This document shows, one piece after another, positions 51,996 to 60,385 of a stretch of 64,000 nucleotides of DNA. Within the stretch, counting starts at the first letter, position 1. Each line of letters opens with the position of its first letter. A program made the translations under genes and the position numbers. Under the pieces are notes generated by a model. It was not told where the DNA came from. It did not search any database and saw only the letters and a program-made list of their open reading frames with translations. Source of the DNA: Cohnella sp. SGD-V74. Lineage in GTDB: Bacteria; Bacillota; Bacilli; Paenibacillales; Paenibacillaceae. The stretch is from NCBI RefSeq assembly GCF_003001675.1, contig NZ_PVYW01000003.1:248001-312000 (forward strand). The letters are read 5' to 3'.

Positions 51996-53264
51996 TTACC
52001 GCCCTCCGCCCGGATCGAACACCGCTCCCGCGAACAGAACGCAGCCCGTGCCGCCGTCAACGATCGCCGCGATAAACGGCCTGTCTACCTTCATTTCGAA
52101 CGGCTCCTCCGGAGGCGCCGCGCCGGCAAGCATCTCCACCACCGTCGCCGCTGCCGCTTCGGTGCCTTCCTCGTCCATGGCGAGGGCGGCCCGGTGCGTA
52201 ACCTTGCTGATGAACAGGTTCGGGGGCTCGGGCGCCATCGCGGAGAAATCCGCACGGTCCGGTTCGAACGCTTCCGCGATTCCCGCTCGCCGCAGCGTGC
52301 CGACCAAATCTTCGGAATACTCCAAGCGAAGCCTGGGGACTTCGATGCTTCCTGGCCGCGCTTCGTACGATTCCGTCAGCAGACCCGGATTCTCCGCCAG
52401 CCGAACCGCCAATTCGGACAACGGGACGTCTTCGTCCGGCATCAGAACGGCCATGTAGGCCGACTCGCGTTTCCCGTAAGGGAGCCGGATCGCTTCATAA
52501 CCGTCCTTCTTCGCGTAAAGGTAACGGCCTCCGCCGCTCATCATGGGCACCGATACCGTCTCGCCGGGAGAGACGCGGAAGAGACCGTCCTTCGTCCGGT
52601 TCGGGTTAAACGGAGTCGTCCATGCGCCGTTAAAATAAACCGCGTTCAGAACGTACATGGCCGCATCCGCCTCCACGCTCTCCAGCATCCGCTTGATTTT
52701 GCCCTCGGTCGCATTCTCCACCCATTCGTTCATCGTTCGCAGCGTTTGCGGTGCGGCGAAGTCGACCCGCTCGACCTCCGCTCCGAAGTCGTCCCGGCTT
52801 CTGCCGACGAATTCGTCCAGGAACGGCTTGCCTTCATTCAGCCACAACGAGTTGACGACGTTCGTCCGGATGCCCTCTTCTCCCGGATGACGAAGCAGAT
52901 CGAGCAGCGCCCGATAGCCTTCCCCGATCTCGTCGTTTGTTTTCCCGCCGAGCCCCAGCGCCTCCCGCATTTCTTCCCCCGTCTTACCCGCTCCGCCCGT
53001 CGTCGCCAGCGCCAGCGCGGAAGACACGCTTAACGGAGACAGCAGCACGTTCTGTGCCGGACGCTCGGCCATCAGCTTCTCCATCAGCGACAAACCGAAC
53101 CCGTTGGCAGCCTGCACGAGGCTTGAATCGACGTCTTGGGCCATATACGCGCTCACCCGCCTCTCTTCGCTCAGCGAGTCCGAATTGTTCCCCGCTCCCG
53201 AATTTCCGCAGCCCGAGCAGGCGATTACCGCCGCCATACCTAAACCGACAGCCGTTTTGCGCAC
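51996..53264 (-). CDS. Serpin lipoprotein
   Basis: Serine protease inhibitor fold of 422 residues behind a lipoprotein signal (VIACSGCG). Serpin marks are NVLLSPLSVSSALALATTGGAGKTGEEM, VLNAVYFNGAWTTPF, FISKVTHRAALAMDEEGTEAAAATVVEM and the C-terminal RPFIAAIVDGGTGCVLFAG. The hinge EEGTEAAAAT has the small residues needed for loop insertion, so it should be inhibitory. The cleavage site is near EMLAG but cannot be fixed. The start is GTG. Likely anchored outside the membrane. Confidence 0.95.
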   Translation of the reverse strand: MRKTAVGLGMAAVIACSGCGNSGAGNNSDSLSEERRVSAYMAQDVDSSLVQAANGFGLSLMEKLMAERPAQNVLLSPLSVSSALALATTGGAGKTGEEMREALGLGGKTNDEIGEGYRALLDLLRHPGEEGIRTNVVNSLWLNEGKPFLDEFVGRSRDDFGAEVERVDFAAPQTLRTMNEWVENATEGKIKRMLESVEADAAMYVLNAVYFNGAWTTPFNPNRTKDGLFRVSPGETVSVPMMSGGGRYLYAKKDGYEAIRLPYGKRESAYMAVLMPDEDVPLSELAVRLAENPGLLTESYEARPGSIEVPRLRLEYSEDLVGTLRRAGIAEAFEPDRADFSAMAPEPPNLFISKVTHRAALAMDEEGTEAAAATVVEMLAGAAPPEEPFEMKVDRPFIAAIVDGGTGCVLFAGAVFDPGGGR

Positions 53265-53349
53265 GTCTCATCCCCCATTTCTTTACTGAACATGACGTTC
53301 CCTGGAAGAAAGAAGTTGCAGCCCAGCGAAAATCGGATTGTCCGGCAAA

Positions 53350-53406
53350 CCGCAGCAGGGCTATTCCGCTCATCCTTGGATGCGCCGCGGAATAGCCCTG
53401 CTGCGG
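53350..53406. terminator. Strong hairpin after the serpin-upstream gap
   Basis: A perfect 20-bp inverted repeat (53350-53369 and 53387-53406) with a 17-base loop, 10 nt after the stop codon of the 53416 gene. There is no proper T-run on either strand, so its function as a terminator is not certain. Confidence 0.6.
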
Positions 53407-53415
53407 GAGTGCGAT

Positions 53416-53685
53416 CTATTCGACAAGAGCGTTCTTCGCCGCGATGACGAATTGTTCGAAGAACGCGTCGTCCTCCTCCAACCTCTCGTCCACCGTCTGA
53501 ATTTCCTCTTCGCTGCCGGATCGGTCGCTGAAATTCAGCGCATAGCTCCAATTGTTTTTCCCGTTGTCGCTTTGAATCGTCACTTCGTAGCCTTGCTTGT
53601 GGTTTTCGATCTCGAAGCGAATGAGGCCGACGTATCCGTTGTCCTCGTCCCGAATCATTTTCGCGCTAAGTATAGTTGCCTTCAT
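53416..53685 (-). CDS. Hypothetical protein
   Basis: Protein of 89 residues, not recognised. It reads like a small beta sheet followed by an acidic helix (KATILSAKMIRDEDNGYVGLIRFEIENHKQGYEVTIQS; TVDERLEEDDAFFEQFVIAAKNALVE). The start follows AGGAGG at good spacing, which supports a real gene. It is divergent from an XRE regulator with shared operator-like repeats. Confidence 0.75.
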   Translation of the reverse strand: MKATILSAKMIRDEDNGYVGLIRFEIENHKQGYEVTIQSDNGKNNWSYALNFSDRSGSEEEIQTVDERLEEDDAFFEQFVIAAKNALVE

Positions 53686-53849
53686 GCCGTCACCTCCTCA
53701 TCAGCGATGTATCAAGCTTCGAATTGTTACGATTTGTATCTTATTTTTAGATTATAACCTTATTTTAGCTGAATGCGAGCTGAAAATTATAATATTCCGC
53801 CTGATTTGCACCGATTTCTCAAGAAAACGTTTCCTCATCCCCTTGACAC

Positions 53850-53864
53850 GATACATTTTGTATC
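53850..53864 (+). promoter_or_regulatory. Operator-like palindrome in the XRE promoter
   Basis: GATACA-TTT-TGTATC lies directly after a TTGACA -35 (53843-53848), within the promoter spacer (TAAATT at 53866 would be 17 bp away). A related GTTAC-GATTT-GTATC is at 53726-53740 near the divergent gene. It suggests autoregulation by the XRE protein. Confidence 0.65.
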
Positions 53865-53912
53865 ATAAATTTAATTTAGATCACTCTATTTCTGATCAAG
53901 GAGATATGACGA

Positions 53913-54260
53913 ATGACTATGGGAGACAGATTGCGCGAGCTGCGGTTGCAGCGCAAAATCTCGCAAGAAGAAGTGGCGCGCCATATCGGCATCACCCGCT
54001 CCGCCTACAGCCATTACGAGATTAACAATAGACAGCCTGTCTATGAAACTCTCATCAAGCTTGCCGCGTTCTTCGACGTTTCGCTGGATTACGTAATCGG
54101 AGGCACGCAGCCGAATCCTTCCCCGGATTCGCCCGCAGTTCCGGATTCAGGAGAAATTCTTAAGCTGTTCCGGCGAATGAGCCACGAGCAGCGCAAGCAA
54201 TCCATCTCCCTCATTTCGGATTTCATGAGCCGGGAGCAGCGAGCGGACAACAGCGGCTAG
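53913..54260 (+). CDS. XRE family transcriptional regulator
   Basis: Regulator of 115 residues. The N-terminal Cro/CI helix-turn-helix is MGDRLRELRLQRKISQEEVARHIGITRSAYSHYEINNRQPVYETLIKLAAFFDVSLDYVIGG; the short C-terminal tail is helical. Such proteins control phage-like or developmental switches, but no mobile element surrounds it here. ATG after AAGGAG. Confidence 0.92.
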   Translation: MTMGDRLRELRLQRKISQEEVARHIGITRSAYSHYEINNRQPVYETLIKLAAFFDVSLDYVIGGTQPNPSPDSPAVPDSGEILKLFRRMSHEQRKQSISLISDFMSREQRADNSG

Positions 54261-54280
54261 GGCGTGTATGCATACACGCC

Positions 54281-56383
54281 CTAGCGGCGCGCCGGAAGCT
54301 CAATGCGGAAGACGCACCCGCCGCCTTCGGAATTGCGGACGTCGATTCGCCCGCCGTGCAATTCGACGATTTCTTTGGCGATCGCAAGTCCCAAGCCGCC
54401 GCCTCCCGAACCGGAAGAGCCGGAATCGCCCTTCCGATAGTACCGGTCGAAAATTCGGGGAACGTCGGCGGGCTCGATTCCGGGACCGCTGTCGGCGACC
54501 AGAATTTCCACTGCGCCGGGTTCCGGCAGCGTCCGCAGAGACAGTGCGATCTCGCCGCCTTCCGGCGTGTAGCGTATGGCGTTGTACAGCAGGTTGGCGA
54601 ATACGCGGTCCATCTGCCTGATATCGACCGCCACGATCGTATCGGGGGCGGATTCGCCGACCCGTTCGCAGCGAAAGCGGATACCTTTGCTTTGCATCTC
54701 CAAGCCGTACTGTTCCGTTATCCTTTGTTGCCAGTACGACAACGGAATATTCTCCAGCGACAGCTCCAGCCTCCTCGCTTCCAGCAAGGACAAGTCGAAC
54801 AGGTCCTGGATGAGGGAATTGAGGCCTTCGACCTTCGACAGCATCGATCGGATCGTCTTGTCGCGCTGATCCGGTTCCGAGATGACGTCGTCTCTGAGCG
54901 CCTCCAGATAACCGCGCAATAGCGTGATCGGCGTTCTCAAGTCGTGAGAAATGTTGCTGACGAGACGCGCTCGCGAATGCTCCATCCTCTCCAGCTCGAC
55001 CTTCGCTTCCTCAAGCGTGACGTAAGAGCGCCGCAGCTCCTCCGTCCGCTCCTCGATTCTTTCCTCCAGCGAGCTGTTCCATTCGATCAGTTGCGCGGAC
55101 ATTCTCTCCGCCCTGTCGTAAGTCAACGAAAACCTGAGCGAAATGATGAACGAATTCATGATGATCAGAAACAGCAGACCGAACGGGAGCATATCGACCG
55201 AACGGGACCATCCGTTGTAGAACAGAATGTCGTTGACGATCGTAACGACAAGACCGGCGACGCCGATCAGCGCGAGAATCGCTCCCTCCCGCTTCCGGTG
55301 GGCCGATACGAACAGTCCGACCAGAACGCGCGCGCTGAACAGGAGCACGTAGATCTGGTTGACGATGAGCCACGACGTGAACGACAGCGTCGGCGTAACG
55401 AACGCAACGAGAATAAGCGCGGCGCCGACGACGGTCGCGGCTTTGAACCAAATCTTCGGGATTTCCAGCGGATACATCTTGCGGAAGTAAGCGAAGCCCG
55501 CCCAGGCCGCCATGACGAACGCCGCATACTCGAGCCGGATCGCCGTCCCCCAGCTCATGCCCTGCAGCCATCTGACGATAAAGCCTTCCCCGATCAGGCC
55601 GGTCCTCAGCCCGACGCACAGGCAGAGCAAGGCGAACATCACATTCGCGGTCTCCTTGCGCCGCAAAATATACAGTCCGAGGTGGTAGAAGCCGATCATA
55701 AGCAGGCAGCCCATAATAATCAGCTCTTGGGCGGCGTGCCTGAGCTGCAATCGCTGGATCTGCTCCGACGTGCCCATCAGGATCGACGTACGGACGCCGC
55801 CGTGCCGGTGGTCGTAGTTGGCGACGACAAGCTTCAGCTCCGTCCTTTCTCCTCCCGCGCCGAAGTGGACGGTCGCAGGCACCTGACGAGGGATCGTCAG
55901 ACGCGCCGAGACGTCGGGATGCCCGCGCGACTGCACGAGCTTGTCCCCAATGTAGAGCTCATAAGATGTCGAGATGTTCGGCAGCCGAATCGCCATCATC
56001 CCGCTCTGGGGGCGATGCAGAATCGTCAACCGGTATTCGCCGTATCCGATGTCGTCGAGCGATTTTCCGTCGCCGGGCTCCACCGCGCCCCACGTTCCGG
56101 GCATGTTCAGCGTCGTATCCCGATACGTCGGCTCCGCGCCGGTCTCTTCTCCGCGCTCCAGCCACCGGAAGCTCCACTCGCCGTCCAGAGGGACGGTCCC
56201 CTCTTCGTTCCAAGGCCACTGGGTCAAGTCGATGACCCCGCCCGCGGCAACCGGCTCCGCCATGCTTCCTCGCGAAGAGGACGCGCACCCGGTCGCCCCG
56301 ACCGACAGCAGCGCGATAATCGCCAGAACCGCCGCATACGCATACCATCGCCTGATCGACATTTCCGCTTTTCGCGACGCCAC
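54281..56383 (-). CDS. 7TM-DISM sensor histidine kinase
   Basis: Kinase of 700 residues. A signal/lipoprotein-like N-terminus (LLSVGATGCASSS) leads a beta-rich 7TMR-DISM extracellular domain (GEWSFRW, NMPGTWG, YGEYRLTI), seven membrane helices, a coiled coil, then phosphoacceptor VSNISHDLRTPITLLRGYLEAL and ATP-binding boxes (NLLYNAIRYTPEG, GGGGLGLAIAKEIVELHGG). GTG 56383 follows GGGAG; the longer frame to 56506 overlaps the divergent promoter. It is divergent from its likely partner at 56557. The DISM domain suggests a carbohydrate-like ligand. Confidence 0.9.
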   Translation of the reverse strand: MASRKAEMSIRRWYAYAAVLAIIALLSVGATGCASSSRGSMAEPVAAGGVIDLTQWPWNEEGTVPLDGEWSFRWLERGEETGAEPTYRDTTLNMPGTWGAVEPGDGKSLDDIGYGEYRLTILHRPQSGMMAIRLPNISTSYELYIGDKLVQSRGHPDVSARLTIPRQVPATVHFGAGGERTELKLVVANYDHRHGGVRTSILMGTSEQIQRLQLRHAAQELIIMGCLLMIGFYHLGLYILRRKETANVMFALLCLCVGLRTGLIGEGFIVRWLQGMSWGTAIRLEYAAFVMAAWAGFAYFRKMYPLEIPKIWFKAATVVGAALILVAFVTPTLSFTSWLIVNQIYVLLFSARVLVGLFVSAHRKREGAILALIGVAGLVVTIVNDILFYNGWSRSVDMLPFGLLFLIIMNSFIISLRFSLTYDRAERMSAQLIEWNSSLEERIEERTEELRRSYVTLEEAKVELERMEHSRARLVSNISHDLRTPITLLRGYLEALRDDVISEPDQRDKTIRSMLSKVEGLNSLIQDLFDLSLLEARRLELSLENIPLSYWQQRITEQYGLEMQSKGIRFRCERVGESAPDTIVAVDIRQMDRVFANLLYNAIRYTPEGGEIALSLRTLPEPGAVEILVADSGPGIEPADVPRIFDRYYRKGDSGSSGSGGGGLGLAIAKEIVELHGGRIDVRNSEGGGCVFRIELPARR

Positions 56384-56556
56384 GATTCCCTCTCCCTTTA
56401 TTGATCGATGTCGGTCCGGTTCGAATACGTTTCGAACGTCATTGTAACGGTGCATTGATTCCTCGTCAACGCTTTCGTTATAATAAGACGATTGGAGTGT
56501 TTTCACAAAATCGGTTCTTCTCTTCGAGAATTAACACCTTCGCACGGAGGATTATG

Positions 56557-57291
56557 ATGACCAGCTACGAAGCAACCGTCCTCGTCGTCGACGACGAGCA
56601 GGAAATTACCGAGTTGATCGCCCTCTACTTGCAAAAAGCGGGGTTCGACGTATACGCGGCCGACAACGGGACGCAGGCTCTCCGGATGGCGGAGACGCTT
56701 CAGCCCGACTTGATCCTGCTCGACGTCTCGCTCGGACGCATGGACGGCATCGAGGTGTGCCGCATGCTGCGGCAAGGACCGTGCGCGGACGTGCCGATCC
56801 TGTTCCTCAGCTGCAAGTCGGAAGACCAGGACATCATTCGCGCGTTGTCCGAAGGCGGGGACGATTATATTACGAAGCCGTTCAGCCCGAGCCAGCTCGT
56901 CGCGAGAATCCAGGCGCACATCCGCAGGCGCAGGACGCGGGAACGAAATCCGGAGGAGCAGGCCTCGTCGCTCAGCTTCCCGGGGCTGGACATCGATTTT
57001 CTCAGCATGGAGGTTCGCCTGAACGGCGAGCTGCTCTCGTTGTCCGCCAAGGAGTTCGAGCTGCTCAGCGTCATGGCCAAATCCCCCAAGCGGGTATTTC
57101 CGCTGGAGGAGCTGTACCGCAGAGTGTGGCAGTCGGACAGCATGGGCGATACGCGGACGCTGATGGTGCACGTCAGCAATCTCAGGAAGAAGCTGGAGAG
57201 CGATCCCGCTCGTCCCCGCTGGATTCAGACCGTAAGAGGCTTCGGCTACCGGTTCTGCCCGGCGGAGAATTGCGAGGAACAGACCTCATAA
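56557..57291 (+). CDS. OmpR-type response regulator
   Basis: Regulator of 244 residues. Receiver VLVVDDEQEITELIALYLQKAGF with phospho-Asp in LILLDVSLGRMDG and Lys in GDDYITKPFSPSQLVARI; winged helix with FPLEELYRRVWQ and TLMVHVSNLRKKLE, ending GFGYRFCPAE. CGGAGG precedes two adjacent ATGs; 56557 has the better spacing. Confidence 0.93.
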   Translation: MTSYEATVLVVDDEQEITELIALYLQKAGFDVYAADNGTQALRMAETLQPDLILLDVSLGRMDGIEVCRMLRQGPCADVPILFLSCKSEDQDIIRALSEGGDDYITKPFSPSQLVARIQAHIRRRRTRERNPEEQASSLSFPGLDIDFLSMEVRLNGELLSLSAKEFELLSVMAKSPKRVFPLEELYRRVWQSDSMGDTRTLMVHVSNLRKKLESDPARPRWIQTVRGFGYRFCPAENCEEQTS

Positions 57292-57294
57292 CTT

Positions 57295-57504
57295 ATCTAT
57301 ATAGATTGAGCCAAAGCGCCTCGCCGAATAAGCGGAGTGCAATGGAGAAAGGGAATGGTTTTGTCCGCGAGTTTTGGCTTTGAGTTGCATACCTATGAAG
57401 GTCTTATCGATCCAAGCAACTCAAAACAACCTGTCTGAAGCCGGCAAAGCCATCCCTTTCGCAATGGAATGAGCTTCTCCATTCGCTGGTTCAACCTATA
57501 TAGA
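57295..57504. repeat. Foldback element, family B
   Basis: An imperfect inverted repeat of about 210 bp. Ends CTATATAGATTGAGCC (57296-57311) and GGTTCAACCTATATAG (57488-57503) match at 14 of 16 bases. Internal arms AATGGAGAA/TTCTCCATT, GGGAATGG/CCATCCC and TTTGAGTTGC/GCAACTCAAA also pair around a roughly 27-base loop. It is unrelated in sequence to the family A elements and occupies the gap between the response regulator and a methyltransferase. Confidence 0.8.
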
Positions 57505-57532
57505 ATATTAGACGACAAAAGGAAGTTGAACG

Positions 57533-58405
57533 ATGATGCGATTGGCGCAAGATTGGCAAGATTACGAACTGCTCGACACCGGCAACGGAGAGAAGCTCGA
57601 GCGTTGGGGAGACGTCGTACTGCGGCGCCCCGACCCGCAGATTATTTGGCCGCTGAAGTCCGAGAACGCAGACTGGAAGCAGGCGGACGGCCACTACCAC
57701 CGCAGCAGCAGCGGCGGCGGGCAATGGACCTACAAGCGCTCGCTGCCGGAACGCTGGAGCATCGCGTACGGCCCGCTGAAGTTCCATATCAAGCCGACGA
57801 GCTTTAAGCACACCGGCCTGTTCCCCGAGCAAGCGGTCAATTGGAGCTGGATGATGAACAAAATCCGCGAAGCCGGACGGCCGATCCGCGTGCTGAACTT
57901 GTTCGCATATACGGGAGGCGCGACGGTCGCCGCCGCTTCCGCCGGGGCGGAAGTCTGCCACGTGGACGCCGCCAAGGGCATGGTTCAATGGGCCAAGGAA
58001 AATGCCGAGCTGTCCGGACTGGGGGCCGCTCCAATCCGCTACATCACGGACGACGTCTTCAAGTTCGTCCAACGCGAGCAAAGAAGAGAGCGCCAGTACG
58101 AAGCGATCATCATGGACCCTCCGTCTTACGGACGCGGACCTAACGGAGAAACGTGGAAGCTTGAAGAAAACTTGTTCCCGTTCCTGGAGACGTGCATGTC
58201 CATCCTCTCCGACAAGCCGTTGTTCGTACTCGTTAATTCGTATACGACCGGATTCTCCCCTACCGTATTAAGCAATCTGCTCGAGCTCAGCTTCAAGCGC
58301 AAGTTCGGCGGCTCGCTCGATTGCGGGGAAGTCGGTCTGCCGATTACGCGCAGCGGCATGACCCTGCCCTGCGGCATCTACGGACGTTGGGAAAGCGGGA
58401 GTTGA
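57533..58405 (+). CDS. Class I SAM-dependent methyltransferase
   Basis: Methyltransferase of 290 residues. SAM motif LNLFAYTGGATVAAASAGAEVCHVDAAKGMVQWA and catalytic MDPPSYGRG resemble the RlmI/RlmK-type RNA methyltransferases, but the PUA-like domain is absent. The substrate is unknown, RNA being likely. ATG after AAGGAAG (a second ATG directly follows). Confidence 0.88.
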   Translation: MMRLAQDWQDYELLDTGNGEKLERWGDVVLRRPDPQIIWPLKSENADWKQADGHYHRSSSGGGQWTYKRSLPERWSIAYGPLKFHIKPTSFKHTGLFPEQAVNWSWMMNKIREAGRPIRVLNLFAYTGGATVAAASAGAEVCHVDAAKGMVQWAKENAELSGLGAAPIRYITDDVFKFVQREQRRERQYEAIIMDPPSYGRGPNGETWKLEENLFPFLETCMSILSDKPLFVLVNSYTTGFSPTVLSNLLELSFKRKFGGSLDCGEVGLPITRSGMTLPCGIYGRWESGS

Positions 58406-59697
58406 CGAAAGGCTTGGCACATCAGATTAACGATTCGGTTAGAGGCAGAAGGTATGCCTCCCTGCTCGGCATAAGCTTGCTGGCGATCGTTCTTGCGTCC
58501 TGCACGAACGATTCTTCCCGTGCGCAGCCGTCCTCTTCGGGACAGGCTCCGTCGGAGACAGCCTCTTCGCCGGCACCCTCTGCAACGGCTTCCGGCTTGC
58601 CGGAAACGCCGTCTCCAGAGCTGCCAGCGGAGCCCGTGGTCACGGAAGCGACGTTGCTGGCCGTCGGAGACATCATGGTGCACATGCCGCAGCTTCCCGC
58701 TTATTACGACAAGGCCAGCGACAGCTACGATCTCACTCCGTGGTTCTCGCAAGTAAAACCGATTTTGGAGCGCGGAGACTGGGTCGTCGGCAACCTGGAG
58801 ACGCCGATCGCGGGCAAGGATTTGAAGTTTACCGGCTTCCCTCGCTTTAACGCTCCCGACGAGCTGGCCGAAGCGGTCAGAAGCGCCGGCATTCAGCTGG
58901 TCTCGACCGCCAACAACCACTCGCTCGACCGCGGCGTCCCCGGCGTGGAGAGGACGCTGGCGGCCGTGCGCAAAGCCGGGCTGGTTCCGTTCGGAACTGC
59001 GGGTAGCGCTGAGGAACGAGATCGCGAAGTCATCGAGGAGAGAAACGGCATTCGCATGGGCTTCCTCTCCTACACGTACGGCACGAACGGCATTCCGATT
59101 CCTTCGGGCAAAGAATACGCCGTCAACCTGATCGACCTCGACGTCATCAAGCGCGACATCGCGAAGCTGAGGCAGTCCGAAGTCGACGCGGTAACCGTCT
59201 CCCTCCACTTCGGAGTCGAGTACCAGCGCATGCCGAACACCGAACAGACCGCTCTGGCCAAGGAGTTGATCCGATGCGGGGCCGATCTCATTCTCGGCTC
59301 GCATCCTCACGTCGTTCAGCCGTACGAGGAAATTTCCGTTCCCGCCGAGGAAAGCTTCGACGGTACTGCTCGCAAGGGCATCGTCATCTACTCGCTCGGC
59401 AACTTCATCTCCAACCAGACCGGCAGCTGGAAGGACGTCGGCGTCATCTTCGGCGTGCGCATGACGAAAACCGCCCATCCTGACGGAACCGTCGAGATGG
59501 AATGGAACGAAATCACGACCGAACCTACCTGGGTTCATATCGTCTGGAAGAACAAGAAACGGCATTATACGGTTATTCCTCTTCCAACCGAACTGAAGCA
59601 GCGCGGCTTCTCCGAACTGACGTCCAAAGACTACGAGAAGATGCGCACGATGCAGACTGGCATTCACAAGCATCTCCGCAAGCTCGTCTCGGGCTGA
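58402..59697 (+). CDS. CapA-like (poly-gamma-glutamate synthesis, metallophosphatase fold) protein
   Basis: Protein of about 431 residues with a lipoprotein-like signal (LLGISLLAIVLASC) and a Ser/Ala/Pro-rich linker. The CapA domain shows LLAVGDIMVH, GDWVVGNLETPIAG, STANNHSLDRG, VSLHFGVEY and ILGSHPHVVQPYE, the metal-binding histidines and aspartates of this phosphoesterase-like family. A TTG start at 58402 overlaps the methyltransferase stop as TTGA; GGGAG is too close to it, and TTG 58414 is an alternative. Confidence 0.88.
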   Translation: MTKGLAHQINDSVRGRRYASLLGISLLAIVLASCTNDSSRAQPSSSGQAPSETASSPAPSATASGLPETPSPELPAEPVVTEATLLAVGDIMVHMPQLPAYYDKASDSYDLTPWFSQVKPILERGDWVVGNLETPIAGKDLKFTGFPRFNAPDELAEAVRSAGIQLVSTANNHSLDRGVPGVERTLAAVRKAGLVPFGTAGSAEERDREVIEERNGIRMGFLSYTYGTNGIPIPSGKEYAVNLIDLDVIKRDIAKLRQSEVDAVTVSLHFGVEYQRMPNTEQTALAKELIRCGADLILGSHPHVVQPYEEISVPAEESFDGTARKGIVIYSLGNFISNQTGSWKDVGVIFGVRMTKTAHPDGTVEMEWNEITTEPTWVHIVWKNKKRHYTVIPLPTELKQRGFSELTSKDYEKMRTMQTGIHKHLRKLVSG

Positions 59698-59732
59698 CGA
59701 CGGGCCTTCGGCTCCGGACGAGAGCTCGGGGG

Positions 59733-60019
59733 GCGATGCTCGATTCTTTCGAGCATCGTGCGCGATTTCCGCCTTCTGGCGGAGGCGTTGATCGATTTTT
59801 TCGAACATCGTGCGCGATTTCCGCCTTCTGGCGGGGCGTTGATCGATTTTTTCGAACATCGTGCGTGATTTCCGCCCTCTGGCGGGGGCGATGATCGATT
59901 TTCTAGAACATCGTGCGCGATTTCCTCCTTCTGGCGGGGGCGTTGACCGATTCTTTCGAGCATCGTGCGCGATTTCCGCCTTCTGGCGGGGGCGATGACC
60001 GATTCTTTAGAACATCGTC
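59733..60019. repeat. Tandem array of about 5.5 units of 52 bp
   Basis: Units contain CGATTTTTTCGAACATCG, TGCGCGATTTCCGCC and TTCTGGCGGGGGC with a period of 51-52 bp. Each carries the small hairpin CCGCCTTCTGGCGG, and the first also CGATGCTCGA/TCGAGCATCG. Repeated peptide frames on the minus strand are artefacts. Confidence 0.92.
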
Positions 60020-60096
60020 TCCAGTTGGCTGAAATCCTTGCTAAAATGTCGCAAGTCGCTACGCTAATCCGCAACGCCAAATAAGCTCCAACCCAC

Positions 60097-60158
60097 AAAA
60101 AAACAGCGCAAGTTCCGGACGGACGGTATGTCTCCCCGAGAACTTGCGCTGTTTTATT
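60097..60158. terminator. Bidirectional terminator
   Basis: AAACAGCGCAAGTTC pairs with GAACTTGCGCTGTTT around a 23-base loop, flanked by an A-run and TTTT. Similar in sequence to the terminators at 34331 and 35745. Confidence 0.85.
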
Positions 60159-60191
60159 AGCTTCCGACAGCTGCTCCTGCGTTACACCACC

Positions 60192-60320
60192 GGCTCCTTG
60201 GCCGTTTCGACAGCTTGCCTCGTTCTTGCTCACAGGCTCCTTGGCCGCCTCAACGGTTCGCTTCGCGTTGCACCGCCGGCTTCTTAGCCGTTTCAACGGC
60301 TCGCCTCGCGCTTGCGCCAA
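60192..60320. repeat. Three copies of a 43-bp repeat
   Basis: Copies start at 60192, 60235 and 60278 with GGCTCCTTGGCCG or GGCTTCTTAGCCG followed by TTTC/CCTC-AAC. Each includes the inverted GGCTxCTTxGCC. Intergenic, downstream of marR. Confidence 0.75.
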
Positions 60321-60385
60321 GCCGTCCGAATTTTCCCACGTTTACTACCATCTCTTTCGCCGATACGACAGCCCGTCCCCCGCGC

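Noticed and set aside
53913..54260. Remnant prophage around the XRE regulator
   Set aside because: No integrase, phage structural gene or attachment repeat is present nearby.
59664..60320. Minus-strand frame with RRKSRTMLERI repeats
   Set aside because: Arises from the 52-bp array and the 43-bp repeats; no start signals and no conserved domain.
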